Source: Acidobacteriota bacterium (GTDB lineage: Bacteria > Acidobacteriota > Blastocatellia > Pyrinomonadales > Pyrinomonadaceae). From it: a stretch of DNA of 13,009 nt. The translations under genes and the position numbers were made by a program. Below the pieces are notes generated by a model, which saw only the letters and a program-made list of their open reading frames with translations, was not told where the DNA came from and did no database searches. Location: positions 1 to 13,009 of the forward strand of contig JAEWBM010000147.1 in assembly GCA_023391155.1 (NCBI GenBank), written 5' to 3'. Shown here one piece after another: positions 1-6,489 of the stretch. The first letter of the stretch is position 1, and every line of letters begins with the position of its first letter.

Positions 1-716
1 TCGATCACACGCGGGCCGGCAAAACCGATCAGCGCTTTTGGCTCGGCGAGGATGACATCGCCCAGCATCGCGAAGCTCGCCGTAACACCGCCGGTCGTTG
101 GATCGGTCAGTACGGAAATAAACGGCAAATGCGCTTCGTGCAGCATTGCGAGTGCTGCTGAGATCTTGCCCATCTGCATTAACGACAGCGTTCCCTCCTG
201 CATACGGGCGCCGCCAGAAGCGGAGAAGATCACCACAGCTCCGTCGTTATCCAATGCCCGTTCGATTTGACGCGTGATCTTTTCACCCACAGCCGAACCC
301 ATCGAACCGCCGATGAAAGACATATCCATTGCACCCGCGTAGACCTGGTGGCCGCCGACCTTGCCGCTGCCGGAGATCAGTGCCTCGGGCAGCCCGGAGT
401 TCTTTTTCGCCGCCTCAATGCGGTCCTTGTAAGGTTTGGTATCAACAAAACCGAGCGGATCGCCCGAGGTCACTTCGTCGTCCAAACGCTCGAACTTTCC
501 ATCATCGAAAAGGGACGAGAGGCGTTCGACCGCCGAGTAACGAAAATGATAATTGCAGTGGGTGCAGACCTGTTGAGATTCGATCAGCTCGCGCTTATAA
601 AGCGGATTTTCGCACTCGGGACATTTTACAAAAATGCCCTCGGTGCGGACGGTGCGGCTGCCGGCGTCGCCCTCGCCGCCTTCGATCTTTGGTTTATTCC
701 GTCTGAACCAAGCCAT
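1..716 (-). CDS. accD: Acetyl-CoA carboxylase carboxyltransferase subunit beta (partial, C-terminus missing)
   Basis: AccD pairs with AccA to form the carboxyltransferase that moves CO2 from carboxy-biotin on AccB to acetyl-CoA, giving malonyl-CoA for fatty acid synthesis in the cytoplasm. The 238 visible codons start at an ATG (716-714) with MAWFRRNKPK. A four-cysteine zinc ribbon follows (C32, C35, C51, C54; spacing CX2C-X15-CX2C), as in bacterial AccD. The carboxyltransferase core shows SASGGARMQEG at 165-175, PTTGGVTASFA at 206-216 and IGFAGPRVI at the window edge. E. coli AccD is about 300 residues, so roughly 50-60 residues lie outside the window. It lies 112 bases downstream of the inositol-phosphatase gene on the same strand. 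No strong Shine-Dalgarno sequence precedes the ATG. No frameshift or missing motif is seen in the visible part. The family assignment is secure. Confidence 0.96.
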   Translation of the reverse strand, partial: MAWFRRNKPKIEGGEGDAGSRTVRTEGIFVKCPECENPLYKRELIESQQVCTHCNYHFRYSAVERLSSLFDDGKFERLDDEVTSGDPLGFVDTKPYKDRIEAAKKNSGLPEALISGSGKVGGHQVYAGAMDMSFIGGSMGSAVGEKITRQIERALDNDGAVVIFSASGGARMQEGTLSLMQMGKISAALAMLHEAHLPFISVLTDPTTGGVTASFAMLGDVILAEPKALIGFAGPRVI

Positions 717-828
717 ATATGCGAATCGATCCCCGGCCTGCTCCACGCGGCCTCATATTCGGTCGTCAAACTCGGACTGTGAAGTGATTAGGTTAGCACA
801 GCCGCCGCGATTTTGTCGCCGGTACTGG

Positions 829-1593
829 TCATCGCAAGATGCTCAGCATCTCGTTATGAATTAGCCCGTTGCTCGCCACGATCGGCGGCTGATAGATGCT
901 CAGCGGAGAGCCGTCGTAATAGCTCACGATGCCCCCGGCCTCTTCGATCAAGAGCTTGCCCGCGGCCACGTCCCAAGGGTTTAGCCCCTCTTCCCAGAAT
1001 CCGTCAAAGCGGCCGCAGGCGACGTATGCCATATCGATCGCGGCGGACCCGTCTCGCCGAACGCCCCGCGATTGCAGAAGAAATTCGGTCAAGTGGCGGG
1101 CAAACTCCTTGCGATGCTTGATGTCGTAGGGAAAGCCCGTGACGAGCAGCGAATTGCCCAACTCGTCGGTGGATGAAACGCGGATCGGCTTGCCGTTCAG
1201 CGTCGCACCCCTTCCCTTCTCAGCGGCGAACATCTCATCCCGGGTGGGATCGTATGTCACGCCCAGGACCAACTCGCCTTCGCGCTCAAGCGCGATCGTG
1301 ACACAAAAGATCGGGTAGGCGTGGGCGTAGTTCGTGGTGCCGTCGAGCGGGTCGATTATCCATTTCCAATCGCCCTCGCCCTCGATGACGACCGTGTCGC
1401 CCGCCTCTTCCGCCAAAATGCTGTGCCGTGGATAATGCGAGCGGATTCGTTCGGTGATCAGAGCCTCAGAGGCAAGATCCGCCTCGGTCACGAGGTTAAT
1501 ATCTCCTTTTTTTGTGACGGCGGTGATCCTGCCGAACTTTTCGAGCAGAACGCGCCCGGCATCGCGGGCAGTCTCTATTGCAAAATTGAGCAT
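829..1593 (-). CDS. suhB: Inositol monophosphatase family protein (SuhB-like)
   Basis: A 254-residue protein of the Mg2+-dependent inositol monophosphatase superfamily, which hydrolyses inositol-1-phosphate and related sugar or nucleotide phosphates. All signature parts are present: AEEAG with the metal-ligand Glu62, the DPLDGTTNYAH motif at 81-91 (Asp81 and Asp84 as metal ligands, Thr86 near the nucleophilic water) and NPWDVAAG at 205-212 with Asp208. Length matches the family (about 260). In E. coli SuhB also binds RNA polymerase and NusA in rRNA antitermination; nothing in this sequence shows whether that role is kept. The related families CysQ and archaeal IMPase/FBPase share the fold, so the substrate is not certain and the gene symbol is a best match. 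The ATG start is the only reasonable one, since the amphipathic helix before the core begins there. It sits between the lipoprotein gene and accD, co-directional with both. Confidence 0.9.
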   Translation of the reverse strand: MLNFAIETARDAGRVLLEKFGRITAVTKKGDINLVTEADLASEALITERIRSHYPRHSILAEEAGDTVVIEGEGDWKWIIDPLDGTTNYAHAYPIFCVTIALEREGELVLGVTYDPTRDEMFAAEKGRGATLNGKPIRVSSTDELGNSLLVTGFPYDIKHRKEFARHLTEFLLQSRGVRRDGSAAIDMAYVACGRFDGFWEEGLNPWDVAAGKLLIEEAGGIVSYYDGSPLSIYQPPIVASNGLIHNEMLSILR

Positions 1594-1665
1594 TTACTTA
1601 TCTTAGTCGGCTTGGATAAATGTATGAAATTTGGATCGTCGGTAGTGCCAGGTTGCGGGCTGCGC

Positions 1666-2418
1666 TCAAGGAACTATCTCAAAATCCGTTACGAACTCAG
1701 CCACATTGCCGTCAGCATCAAGGCCTAGATACGTTCGGTACGTGCCGTCGCCCCATCCGCTGCCAAAGATTATTAGGTTGGCGTCAGCCTCGGGAATGAA
1801 AATGTTTGCCCATTCTCCTTTGCCTGCCCGACGGTTCTCTTCCATCGCCCGTATCACTTCATCGCTAAATGATGAGTGCCCCTGCTCAATCTCGGCACCA
1901 AGTTTTTCGTCAACGACCATGGCGGTTCGTGAGTCCATAAAACTTCCGGTTCCGGTATCAACATGATAAAAGCTATGTTCTCCGGAAAGATCTTCCTTTA
2001 ATTCTGCGATCTTCCAAGATACTGACGGGTTAGTGCCCACCTGCAATTTAGCGAACGCAACTCGCTCGTCATTGCTCGTTTTGAGAAGACTCAGCACAAC
2101 AGGGTACTCGCCCCGCGGAATGGTTTGAGCGAAGGGTGCGGTTTGAGGCGCTATAAATGGGTCGCTCGCCACAAGCAGGCCGGATGCAATTTTGAGCGTG
2201 CCGGCACTTCTGACGTTGAGCACGCCTTGGTGTTCAGGCGTTTTGATCACCCGTCCGTCTGCGAAACTACCCGCGAATCGCTCATCGAGCTGCTTTCCGG
2301 AGCGGGGCTGCGCGCCCGAGTCGTTGCCATTCGCCCCGAATGTGACCGTCGTTTGTTCGGTCGTGGATGTGCAGCTTACTGCTAACAATAGAGCCGTTAA
2401 CAAGAGTGAAAGGCGCAT
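1666..2418 (-). CDS. DUF4241 domain lipoprotein
   Basis: A 250-residue predicted lipoprotein of unknown function. The N-terminus MRLSLLLTALLLAVSC is a lipoprotein signal peptide with lipobox AVSC, so Cys16 would be lipidated and the protein anchored to a membrane. A Ser/Thr-rich linker follows. From about residue 80 the sequence fits the DUF4241 family: a strand with GEYPVVLSLLKT, a block ending DTGTGSFMDSRTA, and the C-terminal hallmark GSGWGDGTYRTYLGLDADGN followed by VAEFVTDFEIV. This match comes from memory of the family pattern, not a search. The gene starts 20 bases after the M24 peptidase stop and has AAAGGA upstream of the ATG, so co-transcription with the peptidase is likely. DUF4241 proteins I know of are mostly cytosolic; an exported form is less usual. 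No catalytic residues can be named. Confidence 0.78.
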   Translation of the reverse strand: MRLSLLLTALLLAVSCTSTTEQTTVTFGANGNDSGAQPRSGKQLDERFAGSFADGRVIKTPEHQGVLNVRSAGTLKIASGLLVASDPFIAPQTAPFAQTIPRGEYPVVLSLLKTSNDERVAFAKLQVGTNPSVSWKIAELKEDLSGEHSFYHVDTGTGSFMDSRTAMVVDEKLGAEIEQGHSSFSDEVIRAMEENRRAGKGEWANIFIPEADANLIIFGSGWGDGTYRTYLGLDADGNVAEFVTDFEIVP

Positions 2419-2438
2419 CTCGCGTATTTCCTTTCGCG

Positions 2439-3770
2439 CTAATTCAGCAAGATCGGAAATATCTCCGTCTGATGCGGGTGCGTGATGATCACGTCCTTGC
2501 CGTCAATGTACACATCGATTTCAGAACGCACCCCGAATTTTCCCTCGAAATAGATTCCCGGTTCGATAGAGAACGCGGTTCCCGGAATTAGTCGCCTTGA
2601 ATCGCGCGTCTCGAGATTATCGATATTCGCACCGTTGCCGTGGCCCTCTTCACCTATGGAATGGCCCGTGCGGTGGAGAAATTCGTCGGCATATCCCGCT
2701 TTCGTTATTATCCCTCGAGAAACGTCGTCGGCTTGGGCCCCGGTTATGGGCCGCCCTTCTTTAAAGGCATCGCGGATCGCTTTAAGAGACGACTGCTGTG
2801 CGTCGAACACGATGTTCCAGATTCGAGCATATTCCTCGGGAACTTTTTCGCCGACATAGCCCATCCATGTCAGATCGGCCGCCGGTGCCCCCGGTTTATC
2901 GACCTTTGTGACACTGTCGATCAGAACAAGATCGCCGCGGCCTATGGGCGAATTTCGCTCGCCCCGCGGGAAGTAGTGCGGCGACGCGGCATTGGCATTG
3001 ACGGCCACGATCATCGGCGACGGCCTCAGGCCCTTTTCACCGAGGCGTTTCATCATCCACTGCTGGATGTCGATCTCCGTCATCGGGATTTCGTTCTCAA
3101 TTCGCCTTCGGATCTCGCCAAATGTCTCGACGATAGTTTCCTGCAGCTTTGTCGCCGCCTCTTTGTGCATGGCAAACTGCTCAGGCGTCCAAACGGCCTC
3201 GAATTGCTGCACCAGATCGGCGCTCGACTCGACGGTTACACCGAGCGAACGGACCATTTCGATCGTTCCGGCGTCCACCCGCGATATATATGGAATGTCG
3301 TTATTAGGCGAATACTGCATCGCGAGGCGAAACGTCCCCTTCGGCCGGCCCTGGTCAAAGATAGCTTTACCGACCTGATCCTTTAGCAGTTGCCATTCGC
3401 GATAGATAAGCTTTTTGCCCGGGAGCGAATCGAGCTGTCCCGGTTCGATCGCATGCACCACTTTTACCGGCTCACCTTGGCGAGGTATGAAATAGAACCA
3501 CCGCCTTGAGCCTCCGAGCCGTTCGGTCTTCAATATCCGCGGGGTCAATATATCGCTCCCGCGAAAATCGTAAAAGAGCCAGCCGTCAAAACCCTGGGCC
3601 CTAAGAGCCCACTGTATCTCGGAAATACGGCTTTCCTGCGGAGTGATGGTGACGCCGGGTATGGTTACCGTCGGTCCGGCGTGGGCCGGGCCTTTCGACA
3701 CGACCCACTGGCCAAAGCAGATCGGTAAAGCGGAGGCCATTAAAATAACCGCAAAGTGAATTCGTTTCAT
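2439..3770 (-). CDS. Exported M24 family metallopeptidase (Xaa-Pro aminopeptidase-like)
   Basis: A 443-residue M24 (pita-bread fold) dimetal peptidase, the family of Xaa-Pro aminopeptidase/dipeptidase, with a signal peptide. The N-terminus MKRIHFAVILMASALPICFG is a Sec-type signal, so the enzyme probably acts in the periplasm or outside the cell on short peptides. Residues about 45-190 resemble a creatinase-type N-terminal domain. The catalytic domain (about 200-440) carries the full ligand set in order: Asp285 in LVLIDS, Asp299 in ADLTWMGYVG, His370 in RTGHSIG, Glu403 in SIEPG and Glu417 in RSEID. His265 in SPHYFPRG matches the conserved substrate-side histidine. Nothing is broken. The gene follows the esterase after 43 bases and precedes the DUF4241 lipoprotein by 20. 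No clear Shine-Dalgarno sequence lies before the ATG. The precise substrate cannot be told; creatinase or a dipeptidase are alternatives within the family. Confidence 0.88.
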   Translation of the reverse strand: MKRIHFAVILMASALPICFGQWVVSKGPAHAGPTVTIPGVTITPQESRISEIQWALRAQGFDGWLFYDFRGSDILTPRILKTERLGGSRRWFYFIPRQGEPVKVVHAIEPGQLDSLPGKKLIYREWQLLKDQVGKAIFDQGRPKGTFRLAMQYSPNNDIPYISRVDAGTIEMVRSLGVTVESSADLVQQFEAVWTPEQFAMHKEAATKLQETIVETFGEIRRRIENEIPMTEIDIQQWMMKRLGEKGLRPSPMIVAVNANAASPHYFPRGERNSPIGRGDLVLIDSVTKVDKPGAPAADLTWMGYVGEKVPEEYARIWNIVFDAQQSSLKAIRDAFKEGRPITGAQADDVSRGIITKAGYADEFLHRTGHSIGEEGHGNGANIDNLETRDSRRLIPGTAFSIEPGIYFEGKFGVRSEIDVYIDGKDVIITHPHQTEIFPILLN

Positions 3771-3813
3771 AACTGTTAATCAGATAGAGCAACAGATCCC
3801 GGTCAATGTAGAT

Positions 3814-4743
3814 CTAATTCGTGAAATTGCGTTGTGCGACCTGCAGGAATTCCTTCACTTGCTTGCTCCAATACGGCCATGTGTGTCCGCCGGGAAGCTG
3901 CCGATACTCGTGCGGCACCTTCCTCTCTGAAAGCAGCGTCATAAATTCACGATTGTTCCCGATCAAGAAGTCTTCTGTCCCACAATCAAAATAAATGAAT
4001 GGGAACGCGGCGATCTGTTCAGGGGAGGCCTCACGTACAATCCTGAAGATGTCATTCGCCTTTCGTGTCTCGCTGTCCATCGGCCCAAAAACTGCCGCCA
4101 GCGAGTTTAAGGAGGCCTCACCTCTCCCCAAGGCAGGAAACGTTGCGGCCCCCAATGCACCGCTAAAGCTGCCGGCCAATGAAAACATTTCCGGATACTT
4201 CAATCCAAACTTCAACGCGCCATAACCTCCCATTGACAGGCCCGCGATCGCGCGGCTCTTTCGTTCCGGTTTCGTGCGAAAGCGTTTGTCGATCTCGGGA
4301 ATTAGTTCCTTAACGATGTAGCTCTCGTGCCGATCGTCCGGCTTTGTGACGCTGTCCGTGTACCAGCCATTCTCGCCCTCCGGCGTCACAATAATTGCAT
4401 TTAGCCAGCGTGCAGCCTCAGCAATGTCGGTGCGGTCTGTCCAGTTCGCGTAATTACCCGTAAGGCCATGTAGAAGATAAATTACAGGATATCGTTTTGA
4501 AGCGTCCGCCGCGTCGTCGTATCCCTTGGGGAGGATCACTCGGAAAGGCATTTCGCGGCCCATCAGCTTGCTCTCAAGTTTTTCGGTTCGGACCTCCAAC
4601 GGGCCAAAAGTAAATTCGCCCCGTTTTAGGGTGGTCGAATTCCAATTGATCCCCCCTCCTGTTGGCCCGCCTTGGGGCAACGCCGAAAGCGAGAAACACG
4701 CAATAAGAAATAGCGTGCAGACCGCTGAACGAGTGTTTGCCAT
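3814..4743 (-). CDS. Secreted alpha/beta-hydrolase esterase (esterase D / acetylxylan esterase-like)
   Basis: A 309-residue exported serine esterase of the putative esterase family (PF00756 type: esterase D, S-formylglutathione hydrolase, feruloyl and acetylxylan esterases, mycolyltransferases). Residues 1-23 form a signal peptide. The oxyanion strand reads PVIYLLHGLTGN at 86-97. The nucleophile elbow is GLSMGGYGA with Ser170; Asp258 in CGTEDFL and His287 in GGHTW complete the triad. Length fits the family. It starts 2 bases after the stop of the DUF2270 gene, and its likely ribosome binding site (GAGGGA) lies inside the end of that gene, so the two are almost certainly translationally coupled. 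The M24 peptidase follows after 43 bases. The secreted location argues against a formaldehyde-detoxification role and for hydrolysis of polymer-linked or small extracellular esters. The substrate is unknown. Confidence 0.9.
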   Translation of the reverse strand: MANTRSAVCTLFLIACFSLSALPQGGPTGGGINWNSTTLKRGEFTFGPLEVRTEKLESKLMGREMPFRVILPKGYDDAADASKRYPVIYLLHGLTGNYANWTDRTDIAEAARWLNAIIVTPEGENGWYTDSVTKPDDRHESYIVKELIPEIDKRFRTKPERKSRAIAGLSMGGYGALKFGLKYPEMFSLAGSFSGALGAATFPALGRGEASLNSLAAVFGPMDSETRKANDIFRIVREASPEQIAAFPFIYFDCGTEDFLIGNNREFMTLLSERKVPHEYRQLPGGHTWPYWSKQVKEFLQVAQRNFTN

Positions 4744-4745
4744 AT

Positions 4746-5702
4746 CTATCCCTCGGTTTTGTGAACTGACCGCATTCTCTGCCTCGCCTTTTTAGATCGC
4801 CGGATCGAGCTTCGGCGGCCGATGTTCGATTCCGCCCATTCAGAAACCTGCCTGAATGGGTGCCATTCAAAGCTTTCGAGCGGGAGCACCTCGCTTGAAG
4901 CGTCCCTTAGCTTGAGTGTGCTGAATGCCACGAAAAAGATCAGGAAGTTAAAGATCGCCCCGACCAAAATTACCAGCCATCCGGGAGCGAGGCCCACCTG
5001 GGCACGGTCAAGGAAAAGTTCCCAAAACCGCTCGCGGTCAGCGGGTGACGTCGTCGGGATCGGCGACGGATGCACGTAGATCTTCAGGCTCCAAGAAAGT
5101 GCCAACAAAATAAAGATCCAGAGATAGTTTGCACGCAGCCGGCGGCCGATCGCCTCCCATTCGCTGATAGTGAAGTGCGGCGAAAGCAGGTCTGCCGAGA
5201 TATGATCCGCCCATTCCTTGTCGGGCGGGATCGTCCGGTGCGACAGCATCGGGGCGAAATAGCCGGTTTCGAGCACACGGACGCGATTTGCCCACACCTC
5301 GTAATATCGGTAACGGCGAGCCTCCATAAATAGAAAGATCGAGACGAGGATCGTGTTGATGGGGATCGCAAAATGCGGGTTGTCGGGCGAACTAAATACG
5401 AACGACAGCGTCGCACCGGCCGTGATCACCGCCCAATTGGTCGTTGCATCCAGGCGGTTACGCCAGATGTTGGACCGGGCCACCTCACCGCGGTAAAAGT
5501 GGACCATTGCCGTATTAAATTCGGCAAGGGACAATTTTTGCGGGATGGTAACCGGCGAGGTCTTCGGCTTTTGGTTACGCTTTCTGACCTCTTCAGCAAA
5601 TGCCTTGAAGGAATCCGGGACGGAAGTTATATGAATGTCTTCGTCGTTTGGTGATGTGCCGAGACGACTTTCGTCCTTCATAATCTGAGCGGGGTCGAGC
5701 AA
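4746..5702 (-). CDS. DUF2270 integral membrane protein
   Basis: A protein of up to 318 residues that fits the DUF2270 family of predicted integral membrane proteins with no known function. The family-like core runs from AEFNTAMVHFYRGEVARSN (about 60-78) through RLDATTNWAVITAGA and MEARRYRYYEVWANRVRVLE (about 126-145). Four hydrophobic segments are seen at about 90-106, 112-127, 192-210 and 238-262, with a cytosolic-looking charged N-terminus and a very basic C-terminal tail (about 295-318, rich in Arg and Lys). The longest start is a TTG at 5702; an ATG at 5681 (codon 8) is equally possible, and neither has a clear Shine-Dalgarno sequence. It heads the minus-strand gene run, diverging from tadA. 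Its stop is 2 bases from the esterase ATG. A membrane partner role for the secreted esterase is conceivable but is only inferred from the coupling. Confidence 0.85.
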   Translation of the reverse strand: MLDPAQIMKDESRLGTSPNDEDIHITSVPDSFKAFAEEVRKRNQKPKTSPVTIPQKLSLAEFNTAMVHFYRGEVARSNIWRNRLDATTNWAVITAGATLSFVFSSPDNPHFAIPINTILVSIFLFMEARRYRYYEVWANRVRVLETGYFAPMLSHRTIPPDKEWADHISADLLSPHFTISEWEAIGRRLRANYLWIFILLALSWSLKIYVHPSPIPTTSPADRERFWELFLDRAQVGLAPGWLVILVGAIFNFLIFFVAFSTLKLRDASSEVLPLESFEWHPFRQVSEWAESNIGRRSSIRRSKKARQRMRSVHKTEG

Positions 5703-5732
5703 ACGGCCGGAGAGTCTTTCGTCCTAACCTTC

Positions 5733-5761
5733 AGAATATTCATTTCCGTCTTTATATGCAA
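5733..5761 (-). promoter_or_regulatory. Possible sigma-70-type promoter for the DUF2270-esterase gene run
   Basis: Read on the minus strand, TTGCAT (5761-5756) and TATTCT (5738-5733) are 17 bases apart, in the 88-base gap between the divergent DUF2270 and tadA genes. The match to consensus is weak (3/6 and 4/6), but spacing and position are right for the DUF2270 gene, with a leader of about 25 bases. An equally clear promoter for tadA in the other direction was not found. Confidence 0.3.
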
Positions 5762-5790
5762 GGAATTGCGGCGAACCGGGCGAGAGCTTT

Positions 5791-6297
5791 ATGAAGTCCG
5801 GCGAAAGAACTAAAATCGGCTTGATGCAAAGCGATGATGAACATTGGATGGGTATCGCCATAGAGGCCGCGCTGGCCGCCGAGGCGATCGCCGAGGTGCC
5901 GATCGGGGCCTGTGTCGTCGCATCCGACGGCAAGCTGCTGGCGGTGGCATCGAACCGCACGATCAGCGATAACGACCCGACCGCACATGCTGAGGTATTA
6001 GCTATCCGTGCCGCGGCAAAGCGTATCGGTAATTACCGACTGCTCGACACAACGCTTTACAGCACGGTCGAGCCGTGCGTTATGTGTGCCGGCGCACTTG
6101 TGAACGCTCGTGTGTCAAAGATCGTTTTCGGCACCGCGGATGAGCGTTTCGGAGGGGTCGTAACACGGTTTCGGCTTTGCGACAGCCCTCTTTTGAATCA
6201 CCGGCTTGAGATCGTTGGCGGCATTCGCGCAGACGAATGCCGCGTGTTGATGCAGGACTTTTTCGGCACACGCCGCGGGAAGGCGGAGGCCCCATAA
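5791..6297 (+). CDS. tadA: tRNA(adenine34) deaminase TadA
   Basis: TadA converts A34 to inosine in the anticodon wobble position of tRNA-Arg(ACG), which lets one tRNA read CGU, CGC and CGA. The 168-residue frame has the full zinc-deaminase signature: AHAEV with zinc ligand His66 and proton-shuttling Glu68, and EPCVMCAGA with Cys96 and Cys99. The conserved Asn55 in ASNR and PIGACVV at 37-43 also fit TadA rather than cytidine, dCMP or guanine deaminases. The C-terminal LMQDFF helix is typical. Two starts are possible: ATG 5791, preceded by GAGAG at a short spacing, and ATG 5824 (codon 12), which would begin MQSDDEHWM, closer to where TadA proteins usually start. I report the longer one. The gene diverges from DUF2270 and is followed by a hairpin terminator. 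Confidence 0.93.
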   Translation: MKSGERTKIGLMQSDDEHWMGIAIEAALAAEAIAEVPIGACVVASDGKLLAVASNRTISDNDPTAHAEVLAIRAAAKRIGNYRLLDTTLYSTVEPCVMCAGALVNARVSKIVFGTADERFGGVVTRFRLCDSPLLNHRLEIVGGIRADECRVLMQDFFGTRRGKAEAP

Positions 6298-6311
6298 AAA
6301 CCTTTTCATTT

Positions 6312-6332
6312 GCACGCTTTCGTGCTATTTTT
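6312..6332 (+). terminator. Small intrinsic terminator after tadA
   Basis: GCACG (6312-6316), loop CTTT, CGTGC (6321-6325), then TATTTTT (6326-6332). The 5-bp stem with a tight loop and a T-rich tail begins 15 bases after the tadA stop. The stem is short, so termination may be partial. Confidence 0.55.
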
Positions 6333-6489
6333 CCACACACAAGCCGCAGCACAATGTGCCAACTTCCGGAATTATCCGCGCCGATGCGGGATCGGAGCCT
6401 TTGCGGCTGTCTTAACTTTCAATTACTTGCCTCACATCGCTTCAGCAATGTGAATGGATCGCAACTTCAAAGGAGGGTTGGAATCGAAA
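6333..6489 (+). promoter_or_regulatory. Leader region of the beta-helix protein gene with strong ribosome binding site
   Basis: This is the gap between the tadA terminator and the large secreted protein. It contains AAAGGAGGG (6469-6477), the strongest Shine-Dalgarno sequence on this side of the window, 13 bases before ATG 6490, and it is what decides the start of the next gene. A small hairpin lies just before it: CACAT (6433-6437) pairs with ATGTG (6448-6452), with an inner GC-TTCA-GC. An in-frame ATG at 6454 lies upstream of the Shine-Dalgarno sequence and has none of its own. No convincing promoter or known riboswitch pattern was recognised. Confidence 0.5.

Noticed and set aside
267..782. 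171-codon plus-strand ORF
   Set aside because: Lies antisense to accD, whose zinc ribbon and carboxyltransferase motifs are clear. Its protein shows no family pattern.
2640..3386. 248-codon plus-strand ORF
   Set aside because: Antisense to the M24 peptidase gene, rich in Arg, His and Asp as shadow frames are; no domain recognised.
5668..5725. Direct repeat CTTTCGTCCT at 5668-5677 and 5716-5725 near the DUF2270 start
   Set aside because: Only 10 bases, one copy partly in coding sequence; could be a regulator site but is within chance expectation.
6333..6453. Possible riboswitch upstream of the beta-helix gene
   Set aside because: Compared by eye with the cyclic-di-GMP and other common aptamer patterns; the required conserved segments are absent. 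Only a short hairpin (6433-6452) is seen.
6454..6489. Longer start for the beta-helix protein at ATG 6454
   Set aside because: It would put 12 polar residues before the signal peptide, and the strong Shine-Dalgarno sequence lies downstream of it, serving ATG 6490.
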